64,000 nucleotides of DNA. Origin: Oxalobacteraceae bacterium. GTDB taxonomy: Bacteria; Pseudomonadota; Gammaproteobacteria; Burkholderiales; Burkholderiaceae_D. Shown piece by piece: positions 28,467-37,670 of the stretch (its first letter is position 1; each line of letters opens with the position of its first letter). The position numbers and the translations under genes were made by a program. Where the stretch lies: NCBI GenBank assembly GCA_947374865.1, contig CANCDR010000003.1:124001-188000 (forward strand). The letters are read 5' to 3'. The notes under the pieces were generated by a model, which did not search any database, was not told where the DNA came from, and worked only from the letters and a program-made list of their open reading frames with translations.

Positions 28467-29996
28467 TTAATATGCCTTGATAGGCGCTTTTTTAGCGCTG
28501 ATGAGCGGCTTGGCGGGCGCTTTGCCTTTGACCGGCACGACTTGTTTGCGCACCACTGGCCGGCTCACGTTACGCTTGACGAGCGGTGCTGATTTATTGC
28601 GCGCTAATGGCAGCGGGACCTGAATCTGCAGCGTCTGGCCGTTGGATAATTTATCGGAATTGAGCTTGTTCCAGGTCTTGATTTGCGCGACTGAGACATG
28701 ATGACGGCGGGAGATCGAGAGCAAATTATCTTTGCTGCCAACCTTGACGAAGAGCCTACGGAAATTCGGCACGTCCGGTTCGATCGACATTTGGCCGCGC
28801 TCGACCAAGTCGGCGGCGATATCTTTTTCGGGCGCGTGTTCGGCCTTGGGCACCAGGATGGTCGAGCCGGCGCGCAGGCGCATATTGGGCGGGATGTTAT
28901 TGATCTCGCGGATCACCTGCGGCGTGGTGTTGAAGCGGGAGGCGATGGTATCGATGCGTTCGCGTGCATTAGTGACGGTGTGCGCGGTCCAGCTCGTTAG
29001 TGAACGCCCCCATTTGGCGAGGTTTTCTTTAAATTTGCTGGCGTTTGCATGTGGCAGGAGGATTTGCGACGTGGCGTTGCCGGTGATGATGGCGCGGTTA
29101 AATTGCGGATTGAGCGCCTGGAATTCCTCGAGCGAGAGTTCAGCCAGCTGGGCAGCGATCTTGATGTCGATGTCGCGCGTTTTACCGATGGCGACGAAGT
29201 AGGGCTCGTTATCCACCCGTGGCAAGGTGAGGCCAAACAGCGCCGGCGTAGCGATAATGTTTTTGACCGCCTGCAGCTTGGGGTAATAATTGCGCGTTTC
29301 CGGCGGCATCAGCGGCGAGAGACTATTGAAGTCAATCGGCAGTCCGGCGGCGCGATTTTTATTGATGGCGCGTTGTACCGAGCCTTCGCCCCAATTATAG
29401 GCCGCCAGTGCCAGCTGCCAGTCGCCAAACTGGCGGTACAGACGCTCAAGGTAGGACAGCGCAGCTTCGGTGGAGGCCAGTACATCGCGCCGATCATCCT
29501 TGAAGGTACTTTGACGCAGATTGAAATCGGCGCCGGTGGCAGGCATGAACTGCCACATACCGACCGCCTTGGCACTGGAAAGGGCCTGCGGATTGAAGGC
29601 CGATTCGATGAAGGGTAGCAGGGCCAGCTCGGTGGGCATATTGCGTTTTTCGAGCTCTTGCACGACGTGGAACAGGTAGTGCGAAGCGCGCAGCGTGGTG
29701 CGCTGAATATAATCGGGACGGCTGGTGTACCAGTTCAGGTGATTTTCAACCAGTGGATTTTCCAGGTCGGGAATCGCAAAGCCATTGCGGATGCGGGCCC
29801 AGATATCTACTTCTTCAGTCGTGGTGAGTTCGCCCGCGGCATCGGCGCTCGTGTTGGCATCCACCTCCAGCAAGGGCCGTTGAATCGTGGCGACTAAGGG
29901 CAGAGGGTCGTGGTCAAGCGCATTGGCGAACGCCACACCCTGACTCAGCACGAGCAAGAGAGCGATAACGAAAGGCGTTCGAAGCGTTAAAGGCAT
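28467..29996 (-). CDS. mltD: Membrane-bound lytic murein transglycosylase D
   Basis: Cleaves the glycan strands of peptidoglycan in the periplasm. The 509-residue form starting at 29996 has a good signal peptide (PLTLRTPFVIALLLVLSQGVAFANA). An SLT domain (about 100-230) carries the catalytic Glu in LLPFIESAFNP and the AVGMWQFMPATG and ALAAYNWGEG motifs. Two LysM peptidoglycan-binding repeats follow (about 340-385 and 410-460), then a basic Lys/Pro tail. The frame extends to 30050, but that start would put 18 charged residues before the signal peptide. No lipobox Cys is evident. The pairing with gloB is typical of proteobacteria. Confidence 0.9.
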   Translation of the reverse strand: MPLTLRTPFVIALLLVLSQGVAFANALDHDPLPLVATIQRPLLEVDANTSADAAGELTTTEEVDIWARIRNGFAIPDLENPLVENHLNWYTSRPDYIQRTTLRASHYLFHVVQELEKRNMPTELALLPFIESAFNPQALSSAKAVGMWQFMPATGADFNLRQSTFKDDRRDVLASTEAALSYLERLYRQFGDWQLALAAYNWGEGSVQRAINKNRAAGLPIDFNSLSPLMPPETRNYYPKLQAVKNIIATPALFGLTLPRVDNEPYFVAIGKTRDIDIKIAAQLAELSLEEFQALNPQFNRAIITGNATSQILLPHANASKFKENLAKWGRSLTSWTAHTVTNARERIDTIASRFNTTPQVIREINNIPPNMRLRAGSTILVPKAEHAPEKDIAADLVERGQMSIEPDVPNFRRLFVKVGSKDNLLSISRRHHVSVAQIKTWNKLNSDKLSNGQTLQIQVPLPLARNKSAPLVKRNVSRPVVRKQVVPVKGKAPAKPLISAKKAPIKAY

Positions 29997-30095
29997 GGGT
30001 ACTCGGAAAAAGGCAATGTCAGGACGATCAACTTGATTCGTTAAGAACATTTGCCTGAATTAAGGCCCTGCATTTTACAATGAAAGTCCATGAAA

Positions 30096-30881
30096 TCAAC
30101 GATATGCGTTCTTCCATTCACGTAAAATCGCAAAAATATCGACCGGGCTGGGCTGGCTTTGTGGCAGTTTTCCCAAGGTGTTGAGGCGGGCGGCGATGGC
30201 AGGTTCGCGAAAGCGCAGGAAGGGATTGGTGGCTTTTTCGAGCGCAATCGTCGACGGCACCGTGGGGATATCGTGCGCACGTTTGTCTTGCTCGCTCACG
30301 ATGCGACTTTGTAATGCCAGATTATCCGGCTCGACCTCGTGCGCGAATTTAAGATTGGACAGCGTGTATTCGTGGGCGCAATAGACTTTGGTTGAGCCGG
30401 GGAGGGCGGCCAGCTGGTCGAGCGAGGCCACCATTTGTGCCGGGCTGCCTTCAAAGAGACGCCCGCAGCCACCGGCAAACAGGGTATCACCGCAAAACAG
30501 CCAGCCCTGAGTCGCACTGTAGTAGGCGATATGGCCGCGCGTATGGCCGGGAACATCGAGCACCTGTAGCGATAAATCGAGTTCGGGGATAAGCACCTGT
30601 TCGCCCTGGCCCATCGGCAGGGTCACGCCGGCAATGTTTTCCAGGCGCGGACCCGCCACGGGCACCGGATAGAGTTCGAGCAGCCGTGACAGGCCGCCGA
30701 TGTGGTCAGCGTGGTGATGGGTGAGTAAAATACCGGCCAGGGTCAGATCATGTTGGCGTAAAGCGGCGATAATGGCGTCAGCGTCGCCCGGATCGACGGC
30801 GATCGCATGCTGGCCGTTATGCACCAGCCAAAGATAATTGTCATCAAATGCGGGAACCGTCAGGACATTCAAGGTAGCCAT
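30096..30881 (-). CDS. gloB: Hydroxyacylglutathione hydrolase (glyoxalase II)
   Basis: Hydrolyses S-lactoylglutathione to lactate and glutathione, completing methylglyoxal detoxification. The 261-residue metallo-beta-lactamase-fold protein has the binuclear metal motif [10 protein letters not shown], then [12 protein letters not shown] and [18 protein letters not shown], and the C-terminal glutathione-binding region with [14 protein letters not shown]. The start codon lies in a CCATGG palindrome and overlaps by two bases the start codon of the divergent methyltransferase, so the promoter must sit inside that neighbour. A GGA ribosome binding site is present. Confidence 0.95.
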   Translation of the reverse strand: MATLNVLTVPAFDDNYLWLVHNGQHAIAVDPGDADAIIAALRQHDLTLAGILLTHHHADHIGGLSRLLELYPVPVAGPRLENIAGVTLPMGQGEQVLIPELDLSLQVLDVPGHTRGHIAYYSATQGWLFCGDTLFAGGCGRLFEGSPAQMVASLDQLAALPGSTKVYCAHEYTLSNLKFAHEVEPDNLALQSRIVSEQDKRAHDIPTVPSTIALEKATNPFLRFREPAIAARLNTLGKLPQSQPSPVDIFAILREWKNAYR

Positions 30882-31683
30882 GGCTCATCCGTTTGCAGAA
30901 AAAAGCATTATAGCCTTAGCTGATTGGCTCGACACGCCGCCCGGGCGTTACGTCATGGCCTGGGAGCAGGCGCGCCTGGATGCCCTGACAGCGGATATTT
31001 TCGGCTTCAATGCACTGCAGATTGGTCTGCCGCAGGTGAATGCCTTGCAGGCGAATCGCATGCCGCACCGATGGCTGTCGGATACCCAGCTGCCGCAGTC
31101 TAATGCACAGCCGGCCTTACCGGTCGTGGTGGTACATGATTTTTCTGAACTACCCTTTGCCTCGCAAAGTCTGGATCTGGTGGTGCTGCCGCATGTGCTG
31201 GAGTTTGCCGCCGAGCCGCACCAGATTTTGCGCGAAGTCGAGCGGGTCCTGATCCCTGAGGGGCAGCTGATCGTGTGCGGCTTTAATCCGGCCAGTCTGT
31301 GGGGCCTGCGGCAAGCCGCCGGACGTCTATCGGGCGCGCATTTTTTGCCGCTGAACGGTGAATTCATCAGCCTGCCGCGCATGAAAGACTGGCTCAAACT
31401 GCTGAATATGGAAGTCAATCGCGGCTATTTTGGCTGCTACGCGCCGCCTTGTCTGAGCGATAAATGGCTGGCGCGGTTTAGCCTGATGGAGCCAGCCGGC
31501 GACCGCTGGTGGCCTTACCTGGGCGCGGTGTATATGGTGCAGGCAATCAAGCGCGTCAAAGGCATGCGTTTGATCGGGCCGGCCTGGCGCAAAGCGGTGG
31601 TGCCGGCGACGAACGGCTTGCCGGCGACAAACCGGATCCGTCAACATGCAGATATTCAATCTCGTAATGGAAGCACAGAATAA
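30880..31683 (+). CDS. SAM-dependent methyltransferase, type 11 (YafS-like)
   Basis: 267-residue class I methyltransferase of the group encoded between gloB and rnhA in many proteobacteria (YafS-like in E. coli); its substrate is unknown. Visible parts: [16 protein letters not shown] as a degenerate SAM loop, [54 protein letters not shown] as motifs IV-VI of the methyltransferase-11 type. The frame is open from 30838, but the ATG at 30880 has AAGG 5 bases upstream and starts the usual MAHPF-type N-terminus. It ends 2 bases before rnhA, so the two are co-transcribed. Confidence 0.84.
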   Translation: MAHPFAEKSIIALADWLDTPPGRYVMAWEQARLDALTADIFGFNALQIGLPQVNALQANRMPHRWLSDTQLPQSNAQPALPVVVVHDFSELPFASQSLDLVVLPHVLEFAAEPHQILREVERVLIPEGQLIVCGFNPASLWGLRQAAGRLSGAHFLPLNGEFISLPRMKDWLKLLNMEVNRGYFGCYAPPCLSDKWLARFSLMEPAGDRWWPYLGAVYMVQAIKRVKGMRLIGPAWRKAVVPATNGLPATNRIRQHADIQSRNGSTE

Positions 31684-31685
31684 AC

Positions 31686-32120
31686 ATGGATGAAGTAGAT
31701 ATTTATACCGATGGGGCGTGCAAGGGCAATCCCGGACGCGGTGGCTGGGGCGCTTTGCTGGTCAACGGCGCACACGAAAAAGAACTTTGGGGCGGTGAGC
31801 CCGATACGACCAATAACCGCATGGAGCTGCGCGCCGTGATTGAGGCCCTGAGCATGCTCAAGCGCCCGTGCAAGATCCGCGTGCATACCGACAGCCAATA
31901 TGTGCAAAAGGGGATTAGCGAATGGATCCATGGCTGGAAAAAGCGCGGCTGGAAAACGGCGGCCAAGGAGCCGGTTAAAAATGCCGACCTGTGGCAGGCC
32001 CTCGATGCCGCGCAAGCGCCGCACAGCGTCGAATGGCTGTGGGTGCGCGGACATAACGGCCACCCGGGCAATGAGCGGGCCGATGATCTGGCGAACCGTG
32101 GTGTCGATAGTGCTTCCTGA
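31686..32120 (+). CDS. rnhA: Ribonuclease HI
   Basis: Degrades the RNA strand of RNA-DNA hybrids during replication and R-loop removal. The 144-residue protein has the RNase HI acidic site: D in [20 protein letters not shown] in [14 protein letters not shown] in [12 protein letters not shown], and the final D in [17 protein letters not shown]. The basic protrusion is [13 protein letters not shown]. It begins 2 bases after the methyltransferase gene. In many relatives dnaQ follows directly; here an RND pump gene pair is interposed. Confidence 0.96.
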   Translation: MDEVDIYTDGACKGNPGRGGWGALLVNGAHEKELWGGEPDTTNNRMELRAVIEALSMLKRPCKIRVHTDSQYVQKGISEWIHGWKKRGWKTAAKEPVKNADLWQALDAAQAPHSVEWLWVRGHNGHPGNERADDLANRGVDSAS

Positions 32121-32251
32121 TTTGCTGCGGAATGCACCAAAGTGAGCAAAATAAATACGCCCTGTTTATGCTACAGTTGACGATTGTCGATTTGGACTGA
32201 ATGTGGCCCTGATCTTGTTTTACGCGTCCTGCGATCTTACCTAAAAAACCA

Positions 32252-33355
32252 ATGAATCTTCGTCGTTTGCTTTACCCAGCCCTTGCTCTGGCCGGCATGA
32301 TCGCCCTCGGGTGGTATGCCTCCCGTGCCCAGCGTGCGCCCATGCCGATTAATCCGGCACAGTCTGGCGCACCGGCTGCGCAGTCAGGGTTCAAGGCCTC
32401 GCCACCGGCCATGGTGGAATTAACCAGCGTGAGCAGCGCCTCCCTGGTAGACGACATCAACGCGGTTGGGAATATTCGTTCGAATGAAGCGGTAGTGTTA
32501 AAACCGGAAATCGCCGGCCGCATTACGCAGCTTAATTTTGCGGATGGTCAGCCGGTCAAGCGCGGGCAGCTCTTGGTGGCCTTTGATGCCAGCGTCAATC
32601 AGGCCGAAGTACAGCAGGCGTTTGCCGAACTCGCCATCGCCAAGGCCAATTACACCCGTAACGCCGACCTGGCGCGGCAGAAGTTTATTTCCGAGCGCGT
32701 CAAGGAAGAATCGGAAGCCAATGTGCAGGTGCTCGATGCCAAGCTGGCGCTCGCGCAGGCCAAGCTCGCCAAACTGCAAATCCTGGCGCCTTTTTCCGGC
32801 ATTGTCGGGATTCGCAATGTGTCGGTCGGCGATTACGTCAAGGACGGCGCCGAGCTGGTCAATCTGGAAGATATATCGAGCGTCAAAGTCGATTTCCGTA
32901 TCCCCGAAAAATTTGCCGAACGGGCGCAAAAAGGTCAGACGATTGAGGTCAGTGTCGATGCCTTGCCGGGCCGGATTTTTACTGCCCATGTCGATGCGAT
33001 TGATCCGCAGGTCGATAGCGCCGGTCGCTCGGCACTGCTGCGTGGCCGTATCGCTAATTCCGACGCTAAACTTAAACCGGGCATGTTTGCCCGTGTGCGG
33101 CTCATTCTCACCCGGCGTGATAATGCGCTGGTGGTGCCCGAGGAAGCGATCGTGCCGATGGGTGATAAATCCACCGTCTGGCGCGTCGTGGACGGCAAGG
33201 CGCGGCGGGTAGAAGTCAAGGTCGGACTGCGGCGCGCTGCGCAGGTAGAAATTTTGCAAGGGCTCACACTGGGCGACCAGATCGTCACGGCCGGCCAGAT
33301 CCGTCTTGAGCGCGATGGCGCTAACATCCGGACCGCCCAGAGCGCGGCACATTAA
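32252..33355 (+). CDS. RND efflux periplasmic adaptor (MFP)
   Basis: 367-residue membrane-fusion protein linking an RND pump to an outer-membrane channel. An N-terminal membrane anchor (LLYPALALAGMIALGWYAS) precedes a lipoyl/barrel-sandwich half-motif (EAVVLKPEIAGRITQLNFADGQPVKRGQLLVAFD), an alpha-helical hairpin (about 95-160, QAEVQQAFAELAIAKANY...), the second lipoyl half (LQILAPFSGIVGIRNVSVGDYVKDGAELVNL) and a beta-barrel domain. The pump gene follows after 8 bases. No TolC/OprM-like outer-membrane gene or regulator is adjacent, so the pair probably uses a shared channel. Confidence 0.9.
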   Translation: MNLRRLLYPALALAGMIALGWYASRAQRAPMPINPAQSGAPAAQSGFKASPPAMVELTSVSSASLVDDINAVGNIRSNEAVVLKPEIAGRITQLNFADGQPVKRGQLLVAFDASVNQAEVQQAFAELAIAKANYTRNADLARQKFISERVKEESEANVQVLDAKLALAQAKLAKLQILAPFSGIVGIRNVSVGDYVKDGAELVNLEDISSVKVDFRIPEKFAERAQKGQTIEVSVDALPGRIFTAHVDAIDPQVDSAGRSALLRGRIANSDAKLKPGMFARVRLILTRRDNALVVPEEAIVPMGDKSTVWRVVDGKARRVEVKVGLRRAAQVEILQGLTLGDQIVTAGQIRLERDGANIRTAQSAAH

Positions 33356-33363
33356 AGGCAGTC

Positions 33364-36300
33364 ATGGTCTTATCTGAACTCTGTATTCGCCGGCCGGTCT
33401 TTGCGACCGTGATGTCGCTCATCATCGTGTTGCTCGGGCTGGTATCGTATAAACGTCTGGCCGTGCGTGAATATCCGCGCATCGATGAGCCGGTCGTCAC
33501 AGTCGATACGCGTTACGTGGGTGCGAGCTCGGACATCGTTGAGTCGCAGGTCACCAAGGTACTGGAAGATTCCATCGCCGGCATTGACGGCGTGGATGTA
33601 CTGACCTCCATTTCGCGCGCCGAGCAAAGCCAGGTGACGGTGCGCTTCCGGATTGAAAAGGATGCCGACTCGGGTGCTAATGACGTGCGCGACCGGGTCG
33701 CCCGCGTGCGCTCCAAACTGCCGCCAACGATCGATGAGCCGGTCGTCGCCAAGGTCGAGGCGGATGCCAATCCAATTATTTGGCTGTCATTTTCCAGCGC
33801 GACGATGTCAGCGCTCGATCTGACCGATGTGGCTAATCGCGTCGTCAAGCCGCGTCTGCAATTACTGCCAGGTGCGGCCGATATCCGTACCAATGGTGAC
33901 CGGCGTTACGCCATGCGCATCTGGCTTGATCGCGATAAGCTGGCCGCGCAAAAACTGACGCCCGCCGATATCGAAGATGCGCTGCGTAAGCAAAACATCG
34001 AAGTACCGGCCGGCCGCATCGAATCCAAAACGCGTGAATTCTCCGTCGTATCACAAACCGATTTGACGACGCCGGCTGAATTTGAAGCCATCATTGTGCG
34101 CAATGTGAATGGCTTTGCGGTGCGCTTGAGGGATGTGGCGCGGGTGGAGCTCGGACCTGCTTCCGAGCGCTCATCGGTGCGCTTTAATGGCAATAACGCT
34201 GTCGCGTTGGGCGTGGTCAAGCAAGCTACCGCTAACCCGCTCGAACTGGCGGCTTACGTCAAAGCCGAACTGCCCAAGCTGCGCGAAATACTCGCTAGTC
34301 AGGGAATCGAGATCGGTATCTCGTATGATTCGACAGTCTTTATCGATCGTTCGATTGAATCGGTTTACCACACCATTTTTGAGTCGGTGATGCTGGTCGC
34401 ACTGGTCATTTTTGTATTTCTGCGATCTACGCGTGCATCCCTCATTCCGCTCGTGACAATTCCTGTATCGCTCATTGGTGCCTTTGCGCTGATGGCCTTG
34501 GCGGGTTTTACCATTAACACGCTCACGCTGCTGGCATTGGTGCTGGCGATTGGTCTGGTGGTCGATGATGCGATCGTGGTGCTGGAAAATATCTACCGCC
34601 ATATCGAGGAAGGGTTGACGCCGATGGCCGCCGCGCTCAAAGGTTCCAAGGAAATCGGTTTTGCCGTCGTGGCGATGACGATGACGCTGGCGGCCGTGTA
34701 TGTGCCGGTGGCCTTTACGCCAGGTCGGATTGGCCGCCTGTTTGTGGAGTTTGCTGTCACGCTGGCTGGTGCCGTGATCGTTTCTGGCTTCATCGCGCTG
34801 ACCTTGTCGCCGATGATGTGCGGTCTGATGTTAAAGCATCAGCCCCAACATGGCCGGATTTATATGTTCATTGAGGGTGTGCTGAATGCGATCACTGCCA
34901 CTTACCGGCGCGGTCTGCAAATCGCCTTGCAGCGTCGATGGATCGTGATGGCGGCCTATGGGCTGGTGATCGGCGGCTTGCTTTTGTTAGGATTGACGAT
35001 CAAAAAAGAATTGGCACCGATTGAAGACCGGGGCCTGATTTTTACCATGGTGTCCGGTCCTGATGGTGCCTCGCTTGACTACACTGAAAAGTACACAAAG
35101 CAGATCGAACAGATCGCCAAAGGGATCAAGGAAGTGGATCGGGTTTTCATCATCGCCGGCAGTCCGACGGTTGAACGGGGGATGGCATTTTTCCGCACGG
35201 TGGACTGGGATTTACGCCAGCGCAGCACGATGGAGATCGTCAAGGATTTAAACCCCAAGTTAGGTTCCATCTCTGGCCTGCTGGCGTTTCCCAGTGCACC
35301 GCCATCGCTCGGTCAAAATGTCCGTGACCGGCCGGTTAGTTTAGTCGTGATGACGAATGCGCCTTACGCAGAACTGCAGACAGCCGTCGAAGCCATCGTC
35401 GCCGAAGCGCGCAAAAATCCTGCCCTGGTCAATATCGATACCGATTTGCGTCTGAATAAACCGCAGGTCAATGTGCAGATCGATCGCGACAAGGCGGCCG
35501 ACGCGGGTGTGCAGATCGAGACCGTGGGACGCATTCTCGAAACCATGCTGGGCGGACGCAACGTGACGCGCTTTAAAAAGGGTGGCGAGCAGTACGATGT
35601 GATCGTGCAAATCGAAAGTAGTGAACGTGATGCGCCAGAAGATATCAGCAATATTTTTGTGCGCGGAAAAAATGATCAGATGATCGCTCTGACCAGCATC
35701 TTGAAGGTGCAGGAGAGCGTCGCTCCGCGCGACTTGAACCACTTTGGCCAACAGCGCGCCGTGATCATCTCGGCCAATCTGGGCAATGGCGCTACCCAGG
35801 GGGAAGCGCTGGCATACCTCGAGGCCGTTGCGGGCAGGATTCTACAGCCGGGATTTGCTACCGATGTGGCCGGATCTTCGCGTGAATACAAACAGTCTAG
35901 TGGCAGCTTAGCGCTCACCTTTGTGCTGGCACTGGCCTTTATTTATCTGGTGCTGGCGGCGCAATTTGAGAGTTTCGCTGATCCTCTCATCATTATGCTG
36001 ACGGTGCCCTTGTCGATGGCGGGTGCGCTCGCTGCGCTGACCTGGAGCGGCGGCACGCTGAACGTGTATAGCCAGATCGGGCTGATTACGCTGGTCGGGC
36101 TGATCACCAAACACGGTATCCTGCTGGTCGAATTTACCCATCAGCTGCGCGATAAGGGTGTTGCATTACACGAGGCGATCATTGAGGCATCGGTCATGCG
36201 ACTGCGGCCGATTCTGATGACGACTGGTGCGATGGTGCTGGGTGCATTGCCGCTAGCATTAGCGCGCGGCGCCGGCGCCGAATCGCGTACGCAGATCGGC

Positions 36301-36438
36301 TGGGTGATCGTGGGGGGCATGTCCTTCGGTACCTTGCTCACGCTGTTTGTTGTGCCGACCGTGTATTCTTACTTTGCCCGCCCGCGCAAACAGACCGAAT
36401 CGACTGAGCCGCTCGTTGTTGAGCTCACGCACCCCTAA
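33364..36438 (+). CDS. RND multidrug efflux pump, inner-membrane subunit (HAE1 family)
   Basis: 1024-residue proton-driven efflux transporter of the AcrB/MexB/MdtBC type. Layout: TM1 (about 12-30), porter domain (FRIEKDADSGANDVRDRVARVRSKLP; VVKPRLQLLPGAADIRTNGDRRYAMRIWLDRDKLA), six helices with the proton-relay motif GLVVDDAIVVLENIYRHIEEG in TM4, second porter domain, and the C-terminal helix set with GLITKHGILLVEF. Nearly full length for the family. Substrate not assignable. It follows its adaptor by 8 bases and is followed by dnaQ after 23 bases. Confidence 0.92.
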   Translation: MVLSELCIRRPVFATVMSLIIVLLGLVSYKRLAVREYPRIDEPVVTVDTRYVGASSDIVESQVTKVLEDSIAGIDGVDVLTSISRAEQSQVTVRFRIEKDADSGANDVRDRVARVRSKLPPTIDEPVVAKVEADANPIIWLSFSSATMSALDLTDVANRVVKPRLQLLPGAADIRTNGDRRYAMRIWLDRDKLAAQKLTPADIEDALRKQNIEVPAGRIESKTREFSVVSQTDLTTPAEFEAIIVRNVNGFAVRLRDVARVELGPASERSSVRFNGNNAVALGVVKQATANPLELAAYVKAELPKLREILASQGIEIGISYDSTVFIDRSIESVYHTIFESVMLVALVIFVFLRSTRASLIPLVTIPVSLIGAFALMALAGFTINTLTLLALVLAIGLVVDDAIVVLENIYRHIEEGLTPMAAALKGSKEIGFAVVAMTMTLAAVYVPVAFTPGRIGRLFVEFAVTLAGAVIVSGFIALTLSPMMCGLMLKHQPQHGRIYMFIEGVLNAITATYRRGLQIALQRRWIVMAAYGLVIGGLLLLGLTIKKELAPIEDRGLIFTMVSGPDGASLDYTEKYTKQIEQIAKGIKEVDRVFIIAGSPTVERGMAFFRTVDWDLRQRSTMEIVKDLNPKLGSISGLLAFPSAPPSLGQNVRDRPVSLVVMTNAPYAELQTAVEAIVAEARKNPALVNIDTDLRLNKPQVNVQIDRDKAADAGVQIETVGRILETMLGGRNVTRFKKGGEQYDVIVQIESSERDAPEDISNIFVRGKNDQMIALTSILKVQESVAPRDLNHFGQQRAVIISANLGNGATQGEALAYLEAVAGRILQPGFATDVAGSSREYKQSSGSLALTFVLALAFIYLVLAAQFESFADPLIIMLTVPLSMAGALAALTWSGGTLNVYSQIGLITLVGLITKHGILLVEFTHQLRDKGVALHEAIIEASVMRLRPILMTTGAMVLGALPLALARGAGAESRTQIGWVIVGGMSFGTLLTLFVVPTVYSYFARPRKQTESTEPLVVELTHP

Positions 36439-36461
36439 TTAATCAAGGCAGGCTAAGCCGT

Positions 36462-37172
36462 ATGCGACAAATTGTTCTCGATACTGAAACCACCGGTCTG
36501 AATCCGCGTACGGGCGACCGGGTAATTGAAGTCGGCTGCGTGGAGCTGATTGACCGTCGATTAACCGGTCATAATTTTCATCGCTACATCAATCCGGAGC
36601 GTGACTCGGAAGAGGGCGCGCTGGCGGTGCATGGCCTGACGACTGAATTCCTGGCCGATAAGCCCAAGTTCGCCGACATCGCCGCCGATCTGCGTGACTA
36701 CGTCAGCGGTGCCGAAGTGATCATTCATAACGCCAGTTTTGATCTGGGCTTTCTCGATGCTGAATTTGCCCGGCTCGATTTCGCGCCCTTTGCTACCCAT
36801 ATTCATAAGGTGATCGATACCTTGCTGCAGGCGCGCGAAATGCATCCCGGGAAGCGTAATTCGCTCGACGCACTGTGCGATCGTTACGGTGTGTCGAATG
36901 CGCACCGGACGCTGCATGGCGCTTTACTGGATGCGGAATTACTGGCAGAAGTGTATCTGGGTATGACGCGCGGACAGAATAGCCTGATGATGGACGCTGG
37001 CGAGGAAGAGCAGACCACCAGCGCCGACGGCAGCGCCGTGATGCTGCCACTGGCCGATGTGATTTTGCTGGCCGCTAGCCCGGACGAGCTGGCCGAGCAC
37101 AATGCCTTGCTTGATAAACTGGATAAGGAAATGAAGGGCAGCGCGATTTGGCGTCGTGTTGCGGCGACGTGA
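36462..37172 (+). CDS. dnaQ: DNA polymerase III epsilon subunit (proofreading exonuclease)
   Basis: 3'-5' proofreading exonuclease of the replicative polymerase. 236 residues with the DEDDh site: DTETTGL (ExoI), IIHNASFDLGFLDAEF (ExoII) and HGALLDAELLAEVYLGMT (ExoIII with its His and Asp). The C-terminal tail after about 180 is the alpha-subunit contact region. It follows the RND pump after 23 bases, and tRNA-Val lies 152 bases downstream. Confidence 0.95.
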   Translation: MRQIVLDTETTGLNPRTGDRVIEVGCVELIDRRLTGHNFHRYINPERDSEEGALAVHGLTTEFLADKPKFADIAADLRDYVSGAEVIIHNASFDLGFLDAEFARLDFAPFATHIHKVIDTLLQAREMHPGKRNSLDALCDRYGVSNAHRTLHGALLDAELLAEVYLGMTRGQNSLMMDAGEEEQTTSADGSAVMLPLADVILLAASPDELAEHNALLDKLDKEMKGSAIWRRVAAT

Positions 37173-37261
37173 TTTTTAGGAAATCAAGGGTAGTGTGATT
37201 TGAGGTCATGCGGTGGCGTCATGATTGCGCGCCGGGTTTGGCCGCTTAAATTTCCTTCACG

Positions 37262-37290
37262 TTGATTCGACCTCCCAGCTGTGCGATAAT
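37262..37290 (+). promoter_or_regulatory. Probable sigma-70 promoter of tRNA-Val
   Basis: TTGATT (37262-37267) and GATAAT (37285-37290) are separated by the ideal 17 bases and lie 34 bases upstream of the mature tRNA 5' end, leaving a short leader for RNase P processing. Boxes seen directly; activity inferred. Confidence 0.65.
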
Positions 37291-37324
37291 CCCATCTCCT
37301 TGGCAGTACCCGGCAGGACATCAC

Positions 37325-37399
37325 GGGGGGTTAGCTCAGGGGTAGAGCGATCGCCTCACACGCGATAGGTCGCAAGTTCGAAACTTGCACTCCCCACCA
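37325..37399 (+). tRNA. tRNA-Val, anticodon CAC
   Basis: A complete cloverleaf can be folded: acceptor ggggggt (37325-37331) with actcccc (37389-37395, one G-U pair), D stem gctc/gagc, anticodon stem atcgc/gcgat (37350-37354 and 37362-37366) around the loop ctcacac with anticodon CAC, and T stem gcaag/cttgc with loop ttcgaaa. Discriminator A and an encoded CCA end at 37399. It reads GUG valine codons. A promoter and a terminator flank it, so it is transcribed alone. Confidence 0.97.
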
Positions 37400-37401
37400 T
37401 C

Positions 37402-37433
37402 AAAGCAATGCGCAGAGAGCATTGCTTTTTTTT
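37402..37433 (+). terminator. Intrinsic terminator of tRNA-Val
   Basis: A 10-bp stem, aaagcaatgc (37402-37411) with gcattgcttt (37419-37428), closes a 7-base loop and is followed by a T run to 37433. It begins 3 bases after the tRNA CCA end. Confidence 0.9.
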
Positions 37434-37594
37434 CGCCTGATTTTTGCCAGCACCGGGTATCTCTCATTCTGAGACGCCGCATGATGAATCACCTTCCATC
37501 GCTCAGCCCATGCAGCAGTTTGCTGCGCTGCACATTTTCAATTCCGATAAAAATGAAATAGATTTCTCATCAGTCTTGCGGAGCGAGTATTTTT

Positions 37595-37628
37595 GTTATA
37601 AAGTATAACCATTATTGAGAATAATAAG
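37595..37628 (+). promoter_or_regulatory. Shared TATAACCATT element, site 1 (catabolic operon)
   Basis: Putative regulator-binding or promoter element about 45-75 bases upstream of the crotonase start. It contains the dyad GTTATA-AAG-TATAAC (37595-37609), continues with CATT, and ends with GnATAAT. The core TATAACCATT and flanking TTnTAA and GnATAA also occur upstream of both TonB receptor genes (sites 2 and 3). Conservation is seen directly; the binding protein is unknown and none is encoded nearby. Confidence 0.6.
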
Positions 37629-37670
37629 TGAAGCAGTGTCTTCACTCACACGAGAAAGCAATACCAGCCC

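Noticed and set aside
32498-33352. 284-codon minus-strand open frame opposite the RND adaptor
   Set aside because: Antisense to a gene with clear adaptor domains; no signal, motif or ribosome binding site supports it.
37325-37399. tRNA-Val as a proven genomic-island attachment site
   Set aside because: No duplicate of the tRNA 3' end and no integrase occur within the window, so only a boundary hypothesis is kept as a finding.
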